45,331 bases of DNA from Bacteroidota bacterium (GTDB taxonomy: Bacteria; Bacteroidota; Bacteroidia; Bacteroidales; WCHB1-69): assembly GCA_023413895.1 (NCBI GenBank), contig JAEZOU010000012.1:1-45331 (forward strand). The letters are read 5' to 3'. Below are positions 27,070 to 35,775 of the stretch, piece by piece. The stretch's first letter is position 1; every line of letters starts with the position of its first letter. The position numbers and the translations under genes were made by a program. Below the pieces are notes generated by a model that was not told the origin of the DNA, did no database searches, and saw nothing but the letters and a program-made list of their open reading frames with translations.

Positions 27070-28788
27070 ATGGAATTAAGCGAACAAGAGATTATCAGAC
27101 GTCAGAAATTAGACACATTTCTTCAACTCGGCATCAACTCATATCCTGCCCCAACATACGAAGTAAATGTTACAACAAAAGAGATTCAAGAAAGATTTCC
27201 ACAAGACAATACGCTTTTTCAAGATATTAGTTTTGCGGGAAGAATTATGAGTCAGCGTATTATGGGTGCAGTTTCTTTTTACGAGCTCCAAGATGCTCAC
27301 GGAAAGATTCAAATTTATGTAAAAAGAGATGAAATCTGCCCTGGTGAAGATAAATCTATGTATAATTCCGTGTTCAAAAAATTGGATATTGGAGATATTA
27401 TCGGTGTAAAAGGATATGTTTTTACCACTCAAATGGGAGAAATTAGTATTCATGTGAAAGAGTTTACATTACTTTCTAAATCATTAAAACCTCTTCCAAT
27501 TGTAAAAGAGAAAGATGGCACGGTATATGATGCTTTCCAAGACCCAGAACAACGTTATCGTCAACGTTATGTGGACTTGATTGTAAATCCGCATGTTAAA
27601 GATACATTTATCAAGCGTACCCAATTGGTAAACACAATGCGTAACTTCTTGAATGAGAAAGGTTACCTTGAAGTGGAAACCCCAATTTTGCAACCATTAT
27701 ACGGAGGTGCTGCGGCTCGTCCTTTCAAAACTCATCACAACAAATTGGATATGACACTCTATTTGCGCATTGCAAATGAGTTGTACTTGAAGAGATTAAT
27801 TGTTGGTGGTTTTGATGGTGTTTATGAATTTTCAAAAGATTTCCGCAACGAAGGTATGGACAGATTCCACAATCCAGAATTTACCCAAATGGAACTTTAC
27901 GTTGCATATAAAGATTATGAATGGATGATGAATTTGGTGGAAGAGATGGTAGAAGCTGTAGCAATGGCTCTTCATGGAACCACTAAAGTACAAGTGGGCG
28001 AGAATGTTATCGATTTTAAACGTCCTTGGCAACATTTCACAATGTATGGTGCCATCGAGCATTTTACAGGCGTAGATGTTTCTAATATGGACGAAACAGA
28101 AATGGCAGAATTTGCGAAAAAATGTGGCGTTGAAGTAGATTCTTCTATGGGTCGCGGCAAATTAATCGATGAAATTTTTGGTGAAACTTGCGAATCTAAG
28201 TTGATTCAACCTACATTCATTTACGATTATCCATTAGAGATGTCACCTCTTACCAAAAAACATCGTTCAAAACCTGGCTTAACGGAACGTTTTGAAGCAA
28301 TTTGCAATGGAAAAGAGATTTGTAACGCATACTCTGAATTAAACGACCCAATTGATCAAAGAAAACGTTTTGAAGATCAATTAGAATTGGGTAAACGTGG
28401 TGATACAGAATCAATGGTATTGGACGAGGATTTCCTCCGCGCACTCGAATTCGGAATGCCACCAACAGCCGGTTTAGGAATTGGAATCGACCGCTTAGCT
28501 ATGATTATGACCAATTCAGCCTCTATTCAAGACGTGCTTCTTTTCCCACAAATGAGACCAGAAAAGAAAACTGAAGTTTCTACAGACCAACAATTTACTG
28601 AGATCGGCGTTCCTGAAATATGGATTCCTGCACTTCGCAAACTCAACTTCAACACCTTAGAAGCATTGAAAAATGCAAATCCCAATAAATTGTTGAACGA
28701 CTTGGGCGGAATGCGCAAAAAGATGAAAATGGATGTCGCTGCAGTTCAATTAGATGAAATTAAACAATGGATAGCCAATATCCAATAA
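27070..28788 (+). CDS. lysS: Lysine--tRNA ligase (class II)
   Basis: 572 aa from ATG 27070, chosen because the promoter box overlaps the earlier TTG. It charges tRNA-Lys. The N-terminal OB fold (ISFAGRIMSQRIMGAVSFYELQD) binds the anticodon. The class II core shows motif 2 (DFRNEGMDRFHNPEFTQMELY) and motif 3 (GLGIGIDRLAMIMT). About 65 residues follow motif 3 (GVPEIWIPALRKLNFNTLEAL... to the end), a C-terminal extension seen in Bacteroidota LysS and absent from E. coli LysS. serC follows after 39 bases. Confidence 0.95.
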   Translation: MELSEQEIIRRQKLDTFLQLGINSYPAPTYEVNVTTKEIQERFPQDNTLFQDISFAGRIMSQRIMGAVSFYELQDAHGKIQIYVKRDEICPGEDKSMYNSVFKKLDIGDIIGVKGYVFTTQMGEISIHVKEFTLLSKSLKPLPIVKEKDGTVYDAFQDPEQRYRQRYVDLIVNPHVKDTFIKRTQLVNTMRNFLNEKGYLEVETPILQPLYGGAAARPFKTHHNKLDMTLYLRIANELYLKRLIVGGFDGVYEFSKDFRNEGMDRFHNPEFTQMELYVAYKDYEWMMNLVEEMVEAVAMALHGTTKVQVGENVIDFKRPWQHFTMYGAIEHFTGVDVSNMDETEMAEFAKKCGVEVDSSMGRGKLIDEIFGETCESKLIQPTFIYDYPLEMSPLTKKHRSKPGLTERFEAICNGKEICNAYSELNDPIDQRKRFEDQLELGKRGDTESMVLDEDFLRALEFGMPPTAGLGIGIDRLAMIMTNSASIQDVLLFPQMRPEKKTEVSTDQQFTEIGVPEIWIPALRKLNFNTLEALKNANPNKLLNDLGGMRKKMKMDVAAVQLDEIKQWIANIQ

Positions 28789-28827
28789 GCATAAATATTA
28801 TTAATCAAAACCTTTAATAAAATAATT

Positions 28828-29934
28828 ATGAAAAAAGTACACAATTTTAACGCAGGACCATGTGTCCTTCCAAAAGAAGCCGTTGAAGCTACTATTGAAG
28901 CTATTCGCAATTTTGACAACACTGGTATTGGTTTGATGGAAATCTCTCACCGTACTCCAGGTTGGGAACGCATTATGGCTGAAACTCGTCAATTATGGCG
29001 TGATCTTCTTAACATTCCAGAAGAATACGAAGTTCTTTTCCTCGGTGGTGGCGCAAGCACACAATTCTTCACAGTTCCTGCTAACTTGATGAAAACCAAA
29101 GCTGCTTACTTACAAACTGGCGTTTGGGCAAAGAAAGCTGTAAAAGAAGCTAAATTATTCGGTAAAGTTGAAGTTGTGGCTTCTTCAGAAGATAAAACTT
29201 ACAACTATATTCCAAAAGGATACACAATTCCTACAGACGCTGATTACTTCCATATCACTACCAATAACACCATTTATGGTACTGAAATTAAAGAAGATAT
29301 CGATTGCCCTGTAACTCTTGTTGCTGATATGTCTTCTGACATTATGAGCCGCCCTGTTGACATTAAGAAATATGGTCTTATCTATGGTGGTGCTCAAAAG
29401 AATGTAGGTCCTGCTGGCGTTACTTTCGTTATCGTTCGCAAAGATCTTCTTGGTAACATTGGCGACCGCGCTTACATGAACCCACTTCCAACAATGATTG
29501 ACTACCGCACACACGCTGCAGAAGAAGCTAAAAACATCTCTATGTTCAATACTCCTCCTGTACTTCCTATTTTCGTTATGCACCAAACTTTAACTTGGTT
29601 GAAAAATACTATCGGTGGTGTTGAAAATATGAATAAAATCAATGTTGAAAAATCTAACTTATTGTACGACGAAATCGACCGCAACGCAATGTTTGTAGGT
29701 ACAGTTGCTGATAAAGCAGACCGTTCAATCATGAACCACTGCTGGGTTATGGCTCCTGGTTACGAAGATAAACAAGATGCTTTCATGGCATTTGCTAAAG
29801 AACGCGGTATGATTGGTATCAAAGGTCACCGTTCAGTAGGTGGTTTCCGTGCTTCTTTATATAACTCTTGTACTAAAGAAGACGTTGAAGCTCTTGTTCA
29901 ATGTATGCAAGATTTCGAAAAAGCAAACAAATAA
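28828..29934 (+). CDS. serC: Phosphoserine aminotransferase
   Basis: 368 aa. A PLP enzyme that converts 3-phosphohydroxypyruvate and glutamate to phosphoserine and 2-oxoglutarate. The start KKVHNFNAGPCVLPKEAVE and GIGLMEISHRTPGWE are typical SerC, and the PLP Lys lies in YGGAQKNVGPAGVT. A C-terminal RGMIGIKGHRSVGGFRASLYNS completes the fold. It is followed by serA (54 bases), giving the first two steps of serine synthesis in one unit. Codon use is biased to GCT, GTT and CGC-rich preferred codons, suggesting high expression. Confidence 0.96.
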   Translation: MKKVHNFNAGPCVLPKEAVEATIEAIRNFDNTGIGLMEISHRTPGWERIMAETRQLWRDLLNIPEEYEVLFLGGGASTQFFTVPANLMKTKAAYLQTGVWAKKAVKEAKLFGKVEVVASSEDKTYNYIPKGYTIPTDADYFHITTNNTIYGTEIKEDIDCPVTLVADMSSDIMSRPVDIKKYGLIYGGAQKNVGPAGVTFVIVRKDLLGNIGDRAYMNPLPTMIDYRTHAAEEAKNISMFNTPPVLPIFVMHQTLTWLKNTIGGVENMNKINVEKSNLLYDEIDRNAMFVGTVADKADRSIMNHCWVMAPGYEDKQDAFMAFAKERGMIGIKGHRSVGGFRASLYNSCTKEDVEALVQCMQDFEKANK

Positions 29935-29988
29935 TAATAGTATAAATTAAGTGAATTTAATTTCTTGATTCACACAAAAATAGAAAAT

Positions 29989-30906
29989 ATGAAAGTATTA
30001 GTAGCAACTGAAAAACCATTTGCAAAAGCCGCTGTTGACGGTATCCGTGCTATTGTTGAAAAAGCTGGTTATGAACTTTGCTTATTAGAAAAATATACTG
30101 ACGTTAACGATTTTTACAAAGCTGTTGCTGACGTTGACGCTTTGATCGTTCGTTCCGACAAAGTTACTGCTGAAGTAATTGAAGCTGCTAAAAATTTGAA
30201 AGTTGTAGTTCGCGCTGGCGCTGGCTTCGATAACTTAGACCTTGCTGCTTGCACTGCTAAAAACATCGTAGCAATGAACACTCCAGGCCAAAACTCTAAC
30301 GCTGTTGCAGAATTGGCTATCGGTATGATGATTTATATGGCTCGTAACACTTTCAAACCTGGTACAGGTGCTGAATTAAAAGGCAAAAAAGTGGGTATCC
30401 AAGCTTACGGTAATGTAGGTCGCCTCGTAGCTGAAAAAGCAAAAGCTCTCGGTATGGAAGTTTGGGCATTCGATCCTTTCGTAGCTAAAGAAAAAATGGA
30501 AGCAGAAGGCGTTGTTGTTCCTGCTACTCTTGAAGAACTTTACGCAAATTGTAACTATATCTCTTTGCATATTCCTGCTAACGACCAAACTAAAAAATCT
30601 ATCAATAAAGCACTCGTTGCTAATATGCCTAAGGGTGGATGTATCATTAACACCGCTCGTAAAGAGGTTATCAATGAAGAAGAATTGGCTGAATTAATGG
30701 CTGAAAGAGAAGATCTTAAATATTGTACTGATATTGCTCCTGTAAATATGGACCTCTTCGCTAACTTCGAAAAACGTTTCTTCGCTACTCCTAAAAAACA
30801 GGGAGCAGAAACTGCTGAAGCTAACATTAACGCTGGTTTAGCAGCGGCTAACCAAATCGTTAACTTCTTCGTTAATGGTGACAAAAAATTCCAAGTAAAT
30901 AAATAA
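29989..30906 (+). CDS. serA: D-3-phosphoglycerate dehydrogenase (short form)
   Basis: 305 aa from ATG 29989; a TTG 24 bases earlier is less likely. It oxidises 3-phosphoglycerate with NAD+, feeding SerC just upstream. The substrate loop VRAGAGFDNLD, nucleotide-binding GIQAYGNVGRLVA and the catalytic Arg in INTARKEV are present. Where D-2-hydroxyacid dehydrogenases usually have the catalytic His (TPH), this protein reads TPKKQGAETAEANIN, so the His position holds Lys. There is no ACT domain, so allosteric serine inhibition of the E. coli type is not expected. Followed by a strong terminator. Confidence 0.9.
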   Translation: MKVLVATEKPFAKAAVDGIRAIVEKAGYELCLLEKYTDVNDFYKAVADVDALIVRSDKVTAEVIEAAKNLKVVVRAGAGFDNLDLAACTAKNIVAMNTPGQNSNAVAELAIGMMIYMARNTFKPGTGAELKGKKVGIQAYGNVGRLVAEKAKALGMEVWAFDPFVAKEKMEAEGVVVPATLEELYANCNYISLHIPANDQTKKSINKALVANMPKGGCIINTARKEVINEEELAELMAEREDLKYCTDIAPVNMDLFANFEKRFFATPKKQGAETAEANINAGLAAANQIVNFFVNGDKKFQVNK

Positions 30907-30960
30907 TCTTCGGAATATTCTCTGTCCTAACAACCTTTTATGGTTTTGAAGGAGAAAACA

Positions 30961-30995
30961 AAAACACTGTCAGAAGTTCTGACAGTGTTTTTTTT
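30961..30995 (+). terminator. Strong intrinsic terminator after serA
   Basis: A perfect 9-bp stem CACTGTCAG (30965-30973)/CTGACAGTG (30979-30987), extended by flanking A/T pairs, with a 5-base loop and 8 T residues. It ends the lysS-serC-serA transcript. Confidence 0.9.
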
Positions 30996-31005
30996 ACCAC
31001 ACAAT

Positions 31006-31040
31006 AAAAGGCTGAACTCTTTCCAAAAATTCAGCCTTTT
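31006..31040 (-). terminator. Intrinsic terminator for the convergent skp/ompH-like gene (possibly bidirectional)
   Basis: An 11-bp perfect stem AAAAGGCTGAA (31006-31016)/TTCAGCCTTTT (31030-31040) with a 13-base loop. A-rich on the left and T-rich on the right, it can act on either strand. It lies 35 bases downstream of the minus-strand stop at 31076. Confidence 0.75.
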
Positions 31041-31075
31041 ATTTAGAATTCACTATGGTGAATTTTGTTTTAAAA

Positions 31076-31594
31076 TTATTTGGTTACACCCATTTTTGTT
31101 TTCACTTGTTCACTAATATCATCACCTAAAGCGGAGGATGCTAATGTATTTAAATCAAAAATATAGGTATATTTTCCCTCTTTAGCAACCTCTTTAATGG
31201 CTTCTAACAAAATATCTTGCAATGGTTTTAATACTTCAAGTTGCTTTTCATAAACCAATAATTCGATAGATTGTGAAAACTCTTGAATTTTCTTGTAAAG
31301 ATTTTCTAACTCATCTTGCATAATTTTCAACTTTGCAGAAGAAGCTCCTGCGGTTCCAGCATACGCTTGAAGATGGGTTTGCTTGTCACGAAACTCTTTT
31401 GCCATCGCCTCACCCTCTTCCTGTAATTCGGTTTGATAAGACAAAATGTTAGCTTGTGCAGTATCAAAACCAGGAACTAATTGCATAAGTTCTGCATAAT
31501 TTACATGGCCAAATTTGGCAGTACCTTGAGCATTTGCATTAACTGTAAATACTAGAAATACAATAAGAAAGATATAAAATATTTTTTTCATCAT
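31076..31594 (-). CDS. Skp/OmpH-family periplasmic chaperone
   Basis: 172 aa. A signal peptide (ending NANAQ) is followed by KFGHVNYAELMQLVPGFDTAQ, the Skp-type N-terminal strand, then a long helical hairpin rich in Glu, Lys and Gln, then YTYIFDLNTLASSALGDDIS, the C-terminal strand. Skp trimers hold unfolded outer-membrane proteins. Two ATG codons in tandem open the gene; either would do. It is a single gene with its own promoter box and terminator. Confidence 0.88.
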   Translation of the reverse strand: MMKKIFYIFLIVFLVFTVNANAQGTAKFGHVNYAELMQLVPGFDTAQANILSYQTELQEEGEAMAKEFRDKQTHLQAYAGTAGASSAKLKIMQDELENLYKKIQEFSQSIELLVYEKQLEVLKPLQDILLEAIKEVAKEGKYTYIFDLNTLASSALGDDISEQVKTKMGVTK

Positions 31595-31635
31595 GAAATA
31601 AAAAGGTTTAATTTTCTACTTTATTTTAAAGTGCG

Positions 31636-31643
31636 CAAAAATA
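31636..31643 (-). promoter_or_regulatory. -7 box TATTTTTG of the skp-like gene
   Basis: Minus strand 31643 to 31636 reads TATTTTTG, an exact TAnnTTTG match 41 bases before the ATG at 31594. Confidence 0.6.
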
Positions 31644-31969
31644 GTATTTTTTTTCCTACCACTAGCTACGCTGACAGAGTAACGCATCTATTTTTATTTT
31701 ATTGCTAAAATCTGAAAAATTGTAACAAAATGAAACAGAAATATAACTTGCATGTAATCTAATCCTCCCTTTTTGCAGCATCATAAAAAAATCTAAATAT
31801 TCTATATTCTCTCACTCAAACTTCCAATATTCAACAATATTATCTGCATAGTGAATTGAATTAAAAAAGTTTTCTCTCACAAAAACAAATTAAGAATACT
31901 ATAAATCAATAAAATAGGACTAATATTATTACAAAATTGGATTTTACCTCAATTATACCTTAAATTTCC

Positions 31970-31977
31970 TATTTTTG
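31970..31977 (+). promoter_or_regulatory. -7 box TATTTTTG of the DUF721 gene
   Basis: Exact TAnnTTTG match 17 bases before ATG 31995. Confidence 0.6.
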
Positions 31978-31994
31978 TATTTTTAAACAGAAAA

Positions 31995-32276
31995 ATGACA
32001 GAGTTTCAAATTGAAGATATAATCAACCAATTTTTTAAGGAAAATAATCGAACACAACTCCTTTTAGAAACACGCGCAGTGGAACTATGGAAAGAGATTG
32101 TTGGCTCTTTTATTGCGCAGAAAAGCAAGGCAAAAAAGGTTTGCAACGGCGTACTTTATGTGCGTGTTACAGAAGCTGCCCTTCGCTTCGAATTGTGTAA
32201 TTCCCGAACCGAAATTATTAATAAAATCAATGAAAAATTAGGAGCTTCTGTTGTAAAAGATATCGTTTTTCAATAA
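31995..32276 (+). CDS. DUF721 (DciA-like) protein
   Basis: 93 aa, one small domain. The pattern LLETRAVELWKEIVGSFIAQKSKAKKVCNGVLYVRVTEAALRFELCNSRTEIINKINEKLG is characteristic of DUF721: a Trp-containing helix, then a KH-like beta-alpha-beta unit. In many bacteria outside the DnaC group the DUF721 protein DciA loads the replicative helicase DnaB; by analogy this may do so, but short Bacteroidota members have not all been tested. In this phylum the gene often sits by recF; here it is alone and convergent with a histidine kinase gene, 3 bases apart. Confidence 0.8.
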   Translation: MTEFQIEDIINQFFKENNRTQLLLETRAVELWKEIVGSFIAQKSKAKKVCNGVLYVRVTEAALRFELCNSRTEIINKINEKLGASVVKDIVFQ

Positions 32277-32279
32277 TTT

Positions 32280-33671
32280 TTATACTACTGACAAGGTAAA
32301 TTCAAATACTAAACCGCCTTCCTTTCGATTAAAAGCCGTAATAGTTCCACCATGAAATTGTACGGCGTGCTTCACTATCGACAATCCTAAACCAGTACCA
32401 CCATTTTTTCGACTTCTTCCTTTGTTAATTCTGAAAAATCGCTCAAAAATTTTGTCAGCAAATTTCATAGGTATGCCAGCGCCTGTGTCATAAAAACGCA
32501 AAAAATAGAGATTATTTTCCTTTTTCAAACACTCCACAACAATACTAATATCTGTTCCAGCATATTTGAAAGCATTTTCTAGCAAATTTCTAAAGATAGA
32601 AAAGAGTAAATTATGATTTCCTGCAATTATCATATCTTCCGCTAAATGGTTTTCAACAAGAATTCGATTTTCAGAAAAAGATTCAGTCCACTCCGCAACT
32701 GCTTCTTCAAAAACAGATCGAATTTCCAATTTTTCCTTAGAGAATAGAGCTGCCGACTCCTCCAACTTGGTAATCAACGAAACATCTTGAATCAAATCCG
32801 ATAATCGTAAGGTTTGGGCATAGCTTCGTTTCAAAAAATAGTTTCGTTGCTCCTCATCTATCGACCTATTTTCCAATAAAATCTCCAAATAACCTCGAAT
32901 GCTACTCACTGGCGTCTTCAGTTCGTGAGCAATATTATTGGTCATCTCTTGTTTCAACTTTTGTCGATTTTCTTTCTCTTGAATTATTTGTAACTTACTA
33001 TTTTCTAATTGCTTATATAAAGAAATGATTTTTTTACTAATCTCACCAAAAGGGGTATTAGGCAAGTGTACGTTCTGATCATCAACGTTTCCTTTTTCTG
33101 CCGCTGAAGCAAAATCGCTCAACGATTGCATAATGCTATCAAACTTTTCCGTTTTCAAAATCAACAAAAGTAAAACCACGAAAAAGAGAAACAACACAAT
33201 GTAAAGCAAAATATTATCAAAATCGATAAAATTCTTCCACTGAATAATATAGGGTAATGCCAAACGAATAAACGAACCCTCAGACATTTGAAAGGCGTAA
33301 TAAAGATACTCTTGGTGGGTGGTTTTCGATTTTCGGATAGCAAAACCATAGCCATTATTTTGTGCTTCATTAATTTCTGGACGTTCAATATGGTTATTAT
33401 GAACATTTTGCACAATATTATCGTACAAAAGTTCGCCATCTCTATCTATGTAGGATAATCGCACATTTTGAGGAAGAAAATTGAGTATTTCTTGCATTTC
33501 TACGGAATCTTGCACCATTTTCTCAACCATCTTTCCGTATGTTTTTAGAATTTCTTTCTGATTATGAGTTTGAAATTCTTTCTCTTTTTCCGCTTGCAAA
33601 AAGAGAATAATCAAAGCATAAACAAAAAATAGAGAAACAAAAATCAGTAACAACTTCTTCCTATAACTCAT
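32280..33671 (-). CDS. PhoR-like sensor histidine kinase
   Basis: 463 aa. Two membrane helices (about 6-25 and 153-172) enclose a periplasmic sensor of about 125 residues. A short linker precedes the HisKA domain with His249 in NNIAHELKTPVSSIRGYLE. The ATPase domain shows the N box NLLENAFKYAG, DTGAGIP, an F box (FERFFRI) and GGTGLGLSIVKH. It lies 5 bases after its response regulator gene, so it is the sensor of a classical two-component pair. PhoR- or RprX-type kinases of Bacteroidota share this build; the stimulus is not apparent. Confidence 0.93.
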   Translation of the reverse strand: MSYRKKLLLIFVSLFFVYALIILFLQAEKEKEFQTHNQKEILKTYGKMVEKMVQDSVEMQEILNFLPQNVRLSYIDRDGELLYDNIVQNVHNNHIERPEINEAQNNGYGFAIRKSKTTHQEYLYYAFQMSEGSFIRLALPYIIQWKNFIDFDNILLYIVLFLFFVVLLLLILKTEKFDSIMQSLSDFASAAEKGNVDDQNVHLPNTPFGEISKKIISLYKQLENSKLQIIQEKENRQKLKQEMTNNIAHELKTPVSSIRGYLEILLENRSIDEEQRNYFLKRSYAQTLRLSDLIQDVSLITKLEESAALFSKEKLEIRSVFEEAVAEWTESFSENRILVENHLAEDMIIAGNHNLLFSIFRNLLENAFKYAGTDISIVVECLKKENNLYFLRFYDTGAGIPMKFADKIFERFFRINKGRSRKNGGTGLGLSIVKHAVQFHGGTITAFNRKEGGLVFEFTLSVV

Positions 33672-33676
33672 AACTT

Positions 33677-34348
33677 CTATTTTTTAATACAATAGCCAAA
33701 TCCTGTTTTATTAACAATCATTTCTCCAGCCACGCCCATTTTCTTACGCAAACGCGCCACGTGAACGTCAACACTTCGGTCTAAAACGTAGGTGTCACGT
33801 TCCCAAACTGCCTCTAAAATCTCCTCCCGACTCAAAAAACGGTTAGGGTAACGAGCGAGTAGTACCAAAATCTGGAACTCTTTCTTTGTCAATTCTATAG
33901 CTTTTCCGCTAATCATTACTGTTCCATTTTCCAAATTAATTTCCAACGTTCCAAAAATGATAGTTTCCTTAGCTTTTTCGGGAATAGTTCTGCGATTGAG
34001 TACTGCTTTCACGTGCGCCAACACCTCCTTTAACGAAAAAGGCTTCGAGATATAATCGTCAGCACCTAAATTAAACCCCGTAAGTATGTCGTTTTCTGTA
34101 TTTTTGGCTGTCAGAAAAATAATCGGAGTATTGTTATGCCGCTCGTTGCGAAGTATATCCGCCATCTGATACCCCGACATATTCTCCATCATCACATCCA
34201 ATAAAATCAAATGATGCTCAGGTGTAAGTAACCGAAGCGCCTCTTCGGCAGAATAAGCCACATCTACTGCATATCCTTCACTTTTGAGATTAAACTGCAA
34301 AATTTCACAGATGTCCTCTTCATCATCAACAACTAAAATCTTAACCAT
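33677..34348 (-). CDS. OmpR/PhoB-family response regulator
   Basis: 223 aa. The receiver domain has the acidic pair in VVDDEED, phospho-acceptor Asp51 in LILLDVMM, and the conserved Lys in YISKPF. The C-terminal winged helix (about 125-223) has LTKKEFQILVLLARYPNRFLSREEILEAVW and SVDVHVARLRKKM, typical of OmpR/PhoB DNA binding. It is first in a two-gene operon with its kinase, with a promoter box at 34376-34383. Confidence 0.95.
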   Translation of the reverse strand: MVKILVVDDEEDICEILQFNLKSEGYAVDVAYSAEEALRLLTPEHHLILLDVMMENMSGYQMADILRNERHNNTPIIFLTAKNTENDILTGFNLGADDYISKPFSLKEVLAHVKAVLNRRTIPEKAKETIIFGTLEINLENGTVMISGKAIELTKKEFQILVLLARYPNRFLSREEILEAVWERDTYVLDRSVDVHVARLRKKMGVAGEMIVNKTGFGYCIKK

Positions 34349-34375
34349 AATGATAAAATTATTGGCAAAAATACA

Positions 34376-34383
34376 ATAAAGAA
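34376..34383 (-). promoter_or_regulatory. -7 box TATTTTTG of the response regulator/kinase operon
   Basis: Minus strand 34383 to 34376 reads TATTTTTG, an exact TAnnTTTG match 27 bases before the ATG at 34348. Confidence 0.6.
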
Positions 34384-34474
34384 ACTAATTATGCGTAAAA
34401 CTAAATGGGAAATAGTTAAAATTTTATCTTGAAAAATATCACAAATTTTCCCGCTTTTATTTCAATATTTTCTA

Positions 34475-34482
34475 TACATTTG
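34475..34482 (+). promoter_or_regulatory. -7 box TACATTTG of the T9SS plug-domain gene
   Basis: Exact TAnnTTTG match 18 bases before ATG 34501. It excludes the in-frame TTG at 34429 as a start. Confidence 0.65.
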
Positions 34483-34500
34483 CAGACTAAAATATTAAAA

Positions 34501-35775
34501 ATGAAAAAGTTTTCGTTGCTATTTCTGTTTTCCCTTCTTTTTTGGGCTGGAAAAAGTCAAGATTTTAGCCACATCGCATTGGATAATCGAATCTATACAG
34601 ATGATATCTACAGCGTAAAATTATGTCCTGCTGATAAATATTTTGGCACTCCTATCATAAAATTGAATAGCGGAGAACAACTTCGGTTGGTTTTTGATCA
34701 CTTAGGAGATTATGATGAATATATGAAATATACACTGATTCATTGCTCTCACGACTGGCAACTCTCCCCCATGAACCCTTTGGAATATTTAGATGGATTT
34801 ATGGAAGACGAAATTACGGATAATTCCTACTCATTCAATACTATTACTGGATATACCCATTTCGAATTACTACTTCCGAATGATTTGCTACGAATCACAA
34901 AATCAGGAAATTACATTTTGTTTGTTTATGATGAAACACCAGAAAATCCAATTTTAACACAACGTTTTATGGTAGTAGAGTCAACAACCGCTGGAATTGT
35001 AGGAACCGTACAACAAGCACAAGATGTAAATTATATGAGTACGCATCAACAGGTTGATTTCCTTGCTTATACTGGAAATTATAATGTCAGAAATCCTTCT
35101 ATGTTACTGAATGCGACAATTCTACAAAATGGACGTTGGGATAATGCTATTATAGGACTGAAATTTCGTTCTGCTAATTTGAATGAATATAATTTTAGTT
35201 TTGACAATTTGAATAAAAATATCTTTTCTGGCGGTTCCGAATTTCGAACTTTCGATTTACGTACGCTCAGAACTACTGCGGATAGAATCGTATCTATCAA
35301 TTTTAACCAAAAGATGAACCAAGCGTATGTTTTGGAGGATATTGCTCGCCCTTACGCACCTTACCAAAGCGATAATACGATTAGCGGACGCTGTTTTTGG
35401 TTAAATGATGATTTTGAAGGGAAAAATACCGAGGATTATGTACTCACACACTTCTCGTTGCGTTGTGACTTTCCTATCAATAACGGAGATTTGTACGTTT
35501 TTGGCGAATTAACCAATTGGAAAATTATGCCTGAAGCAAAACTGAAATATAATCCCGCTCTTAATTATTGGGAAACCAGTTTGCTACTAAAACAAGGTTA
35601 CTACAATTACCAATACGTTTTTGTACCTTCTGGAGAGAATAAAATCGATGAAACTTACATCGAAGGTTCACATTGGCAAACCTTAAACGAATATACAATC
35701 CTGCTCTACTTAAAAGAGGAAGGGACTTCGTACGATAAATTAATAGGAACATCTAGCATAAAAATTGAAAAATGA
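34501..35775 (+). CDS. DUF5103 (type IX secretion system plug-domain) protein
   Basis: 424 aa from ATG 34501. The signal peptide ends WAGKSQ. The body follows the DUF5103 pattern: LDNRIYTDDIYSVKLCPA, LRLVFDHLGDYDEYMKYTLIHCSHDWQLS, LEYLDGFMEDEITDNSYSFNT, YTHFELLLPND and a C-terminal FGELTNWK...LKYNPALNYWETSLLLKQGYYNYQYVF. The first segment is annotated as a T9SS plug domain, after the protein that plugs the SprA translocon channel. It is expected at the outer membrane. A ROK-family gene overlaps its stop by 4 bases (ATGA). It complements the gldD/gldB genes near 10 kb. Confidence 0.85.
   Translation: MKKFSLLFLFSLLFWAGKSQDFSHIALDNRIYTDDIYSVKLCPADKYFGTPIIKLNSGEQLRLVFDHLGDYDEYMKYTLIHCSHDWQLSPMNPLEYLDGFMEDEITDNSYSFNTITGYTHFELLLPNDLLRITKSGNYILFVYDETPENPILTQRFMVVESTTAGIVGTVQQAQDVNYMSTHQQVDFLAYTGNYNVRNPSMLLNATILQNGRWDNAIIGLKFRSANLNEYNFSFDNLNKNIFSGGSEFRTFDLRTLRTTADRIVSINFNQKMNQAYVLEDIARPYAPYQSDNTISGRCFWLNDDFEGKNTEDYVLTHFSLRCDFPINNGDLYVFGELTNWKIMPEAKLKYNPALNYWETSLLLKQGYYNYQYVFVPSGENKIDETYIEGSHWQTLNEYTILLYLKEEGTSYDKLIGTSSIKIEK

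Larger units (their letters stand above)
31595..31994. other. 400-base divergent intergenic region
   Basis: Very AT-rich spacer between the skp-like gene (minus) and the DUF721 gene (plus). It holds a promoter box for each (31636-31643 minus; 31970-31977 plus). The central 320 bases contain no open frame, convincing hairpin or repeat that I can support. Confidence 0.5.

Noticed and set aside
29185..29586. 133-aa minus-strand open frame opposite serC
   Set aside because: Antisense to the conserved core of SerC and without start signals; treated as a shadow.
29951..29973. Small hairpin GTGAAT/ATTCAC between serC and serA
   Set aside because: Only 6 bp with an 11-base AT-rich loop and no T run; too weak to call a terminator or riboswitch.
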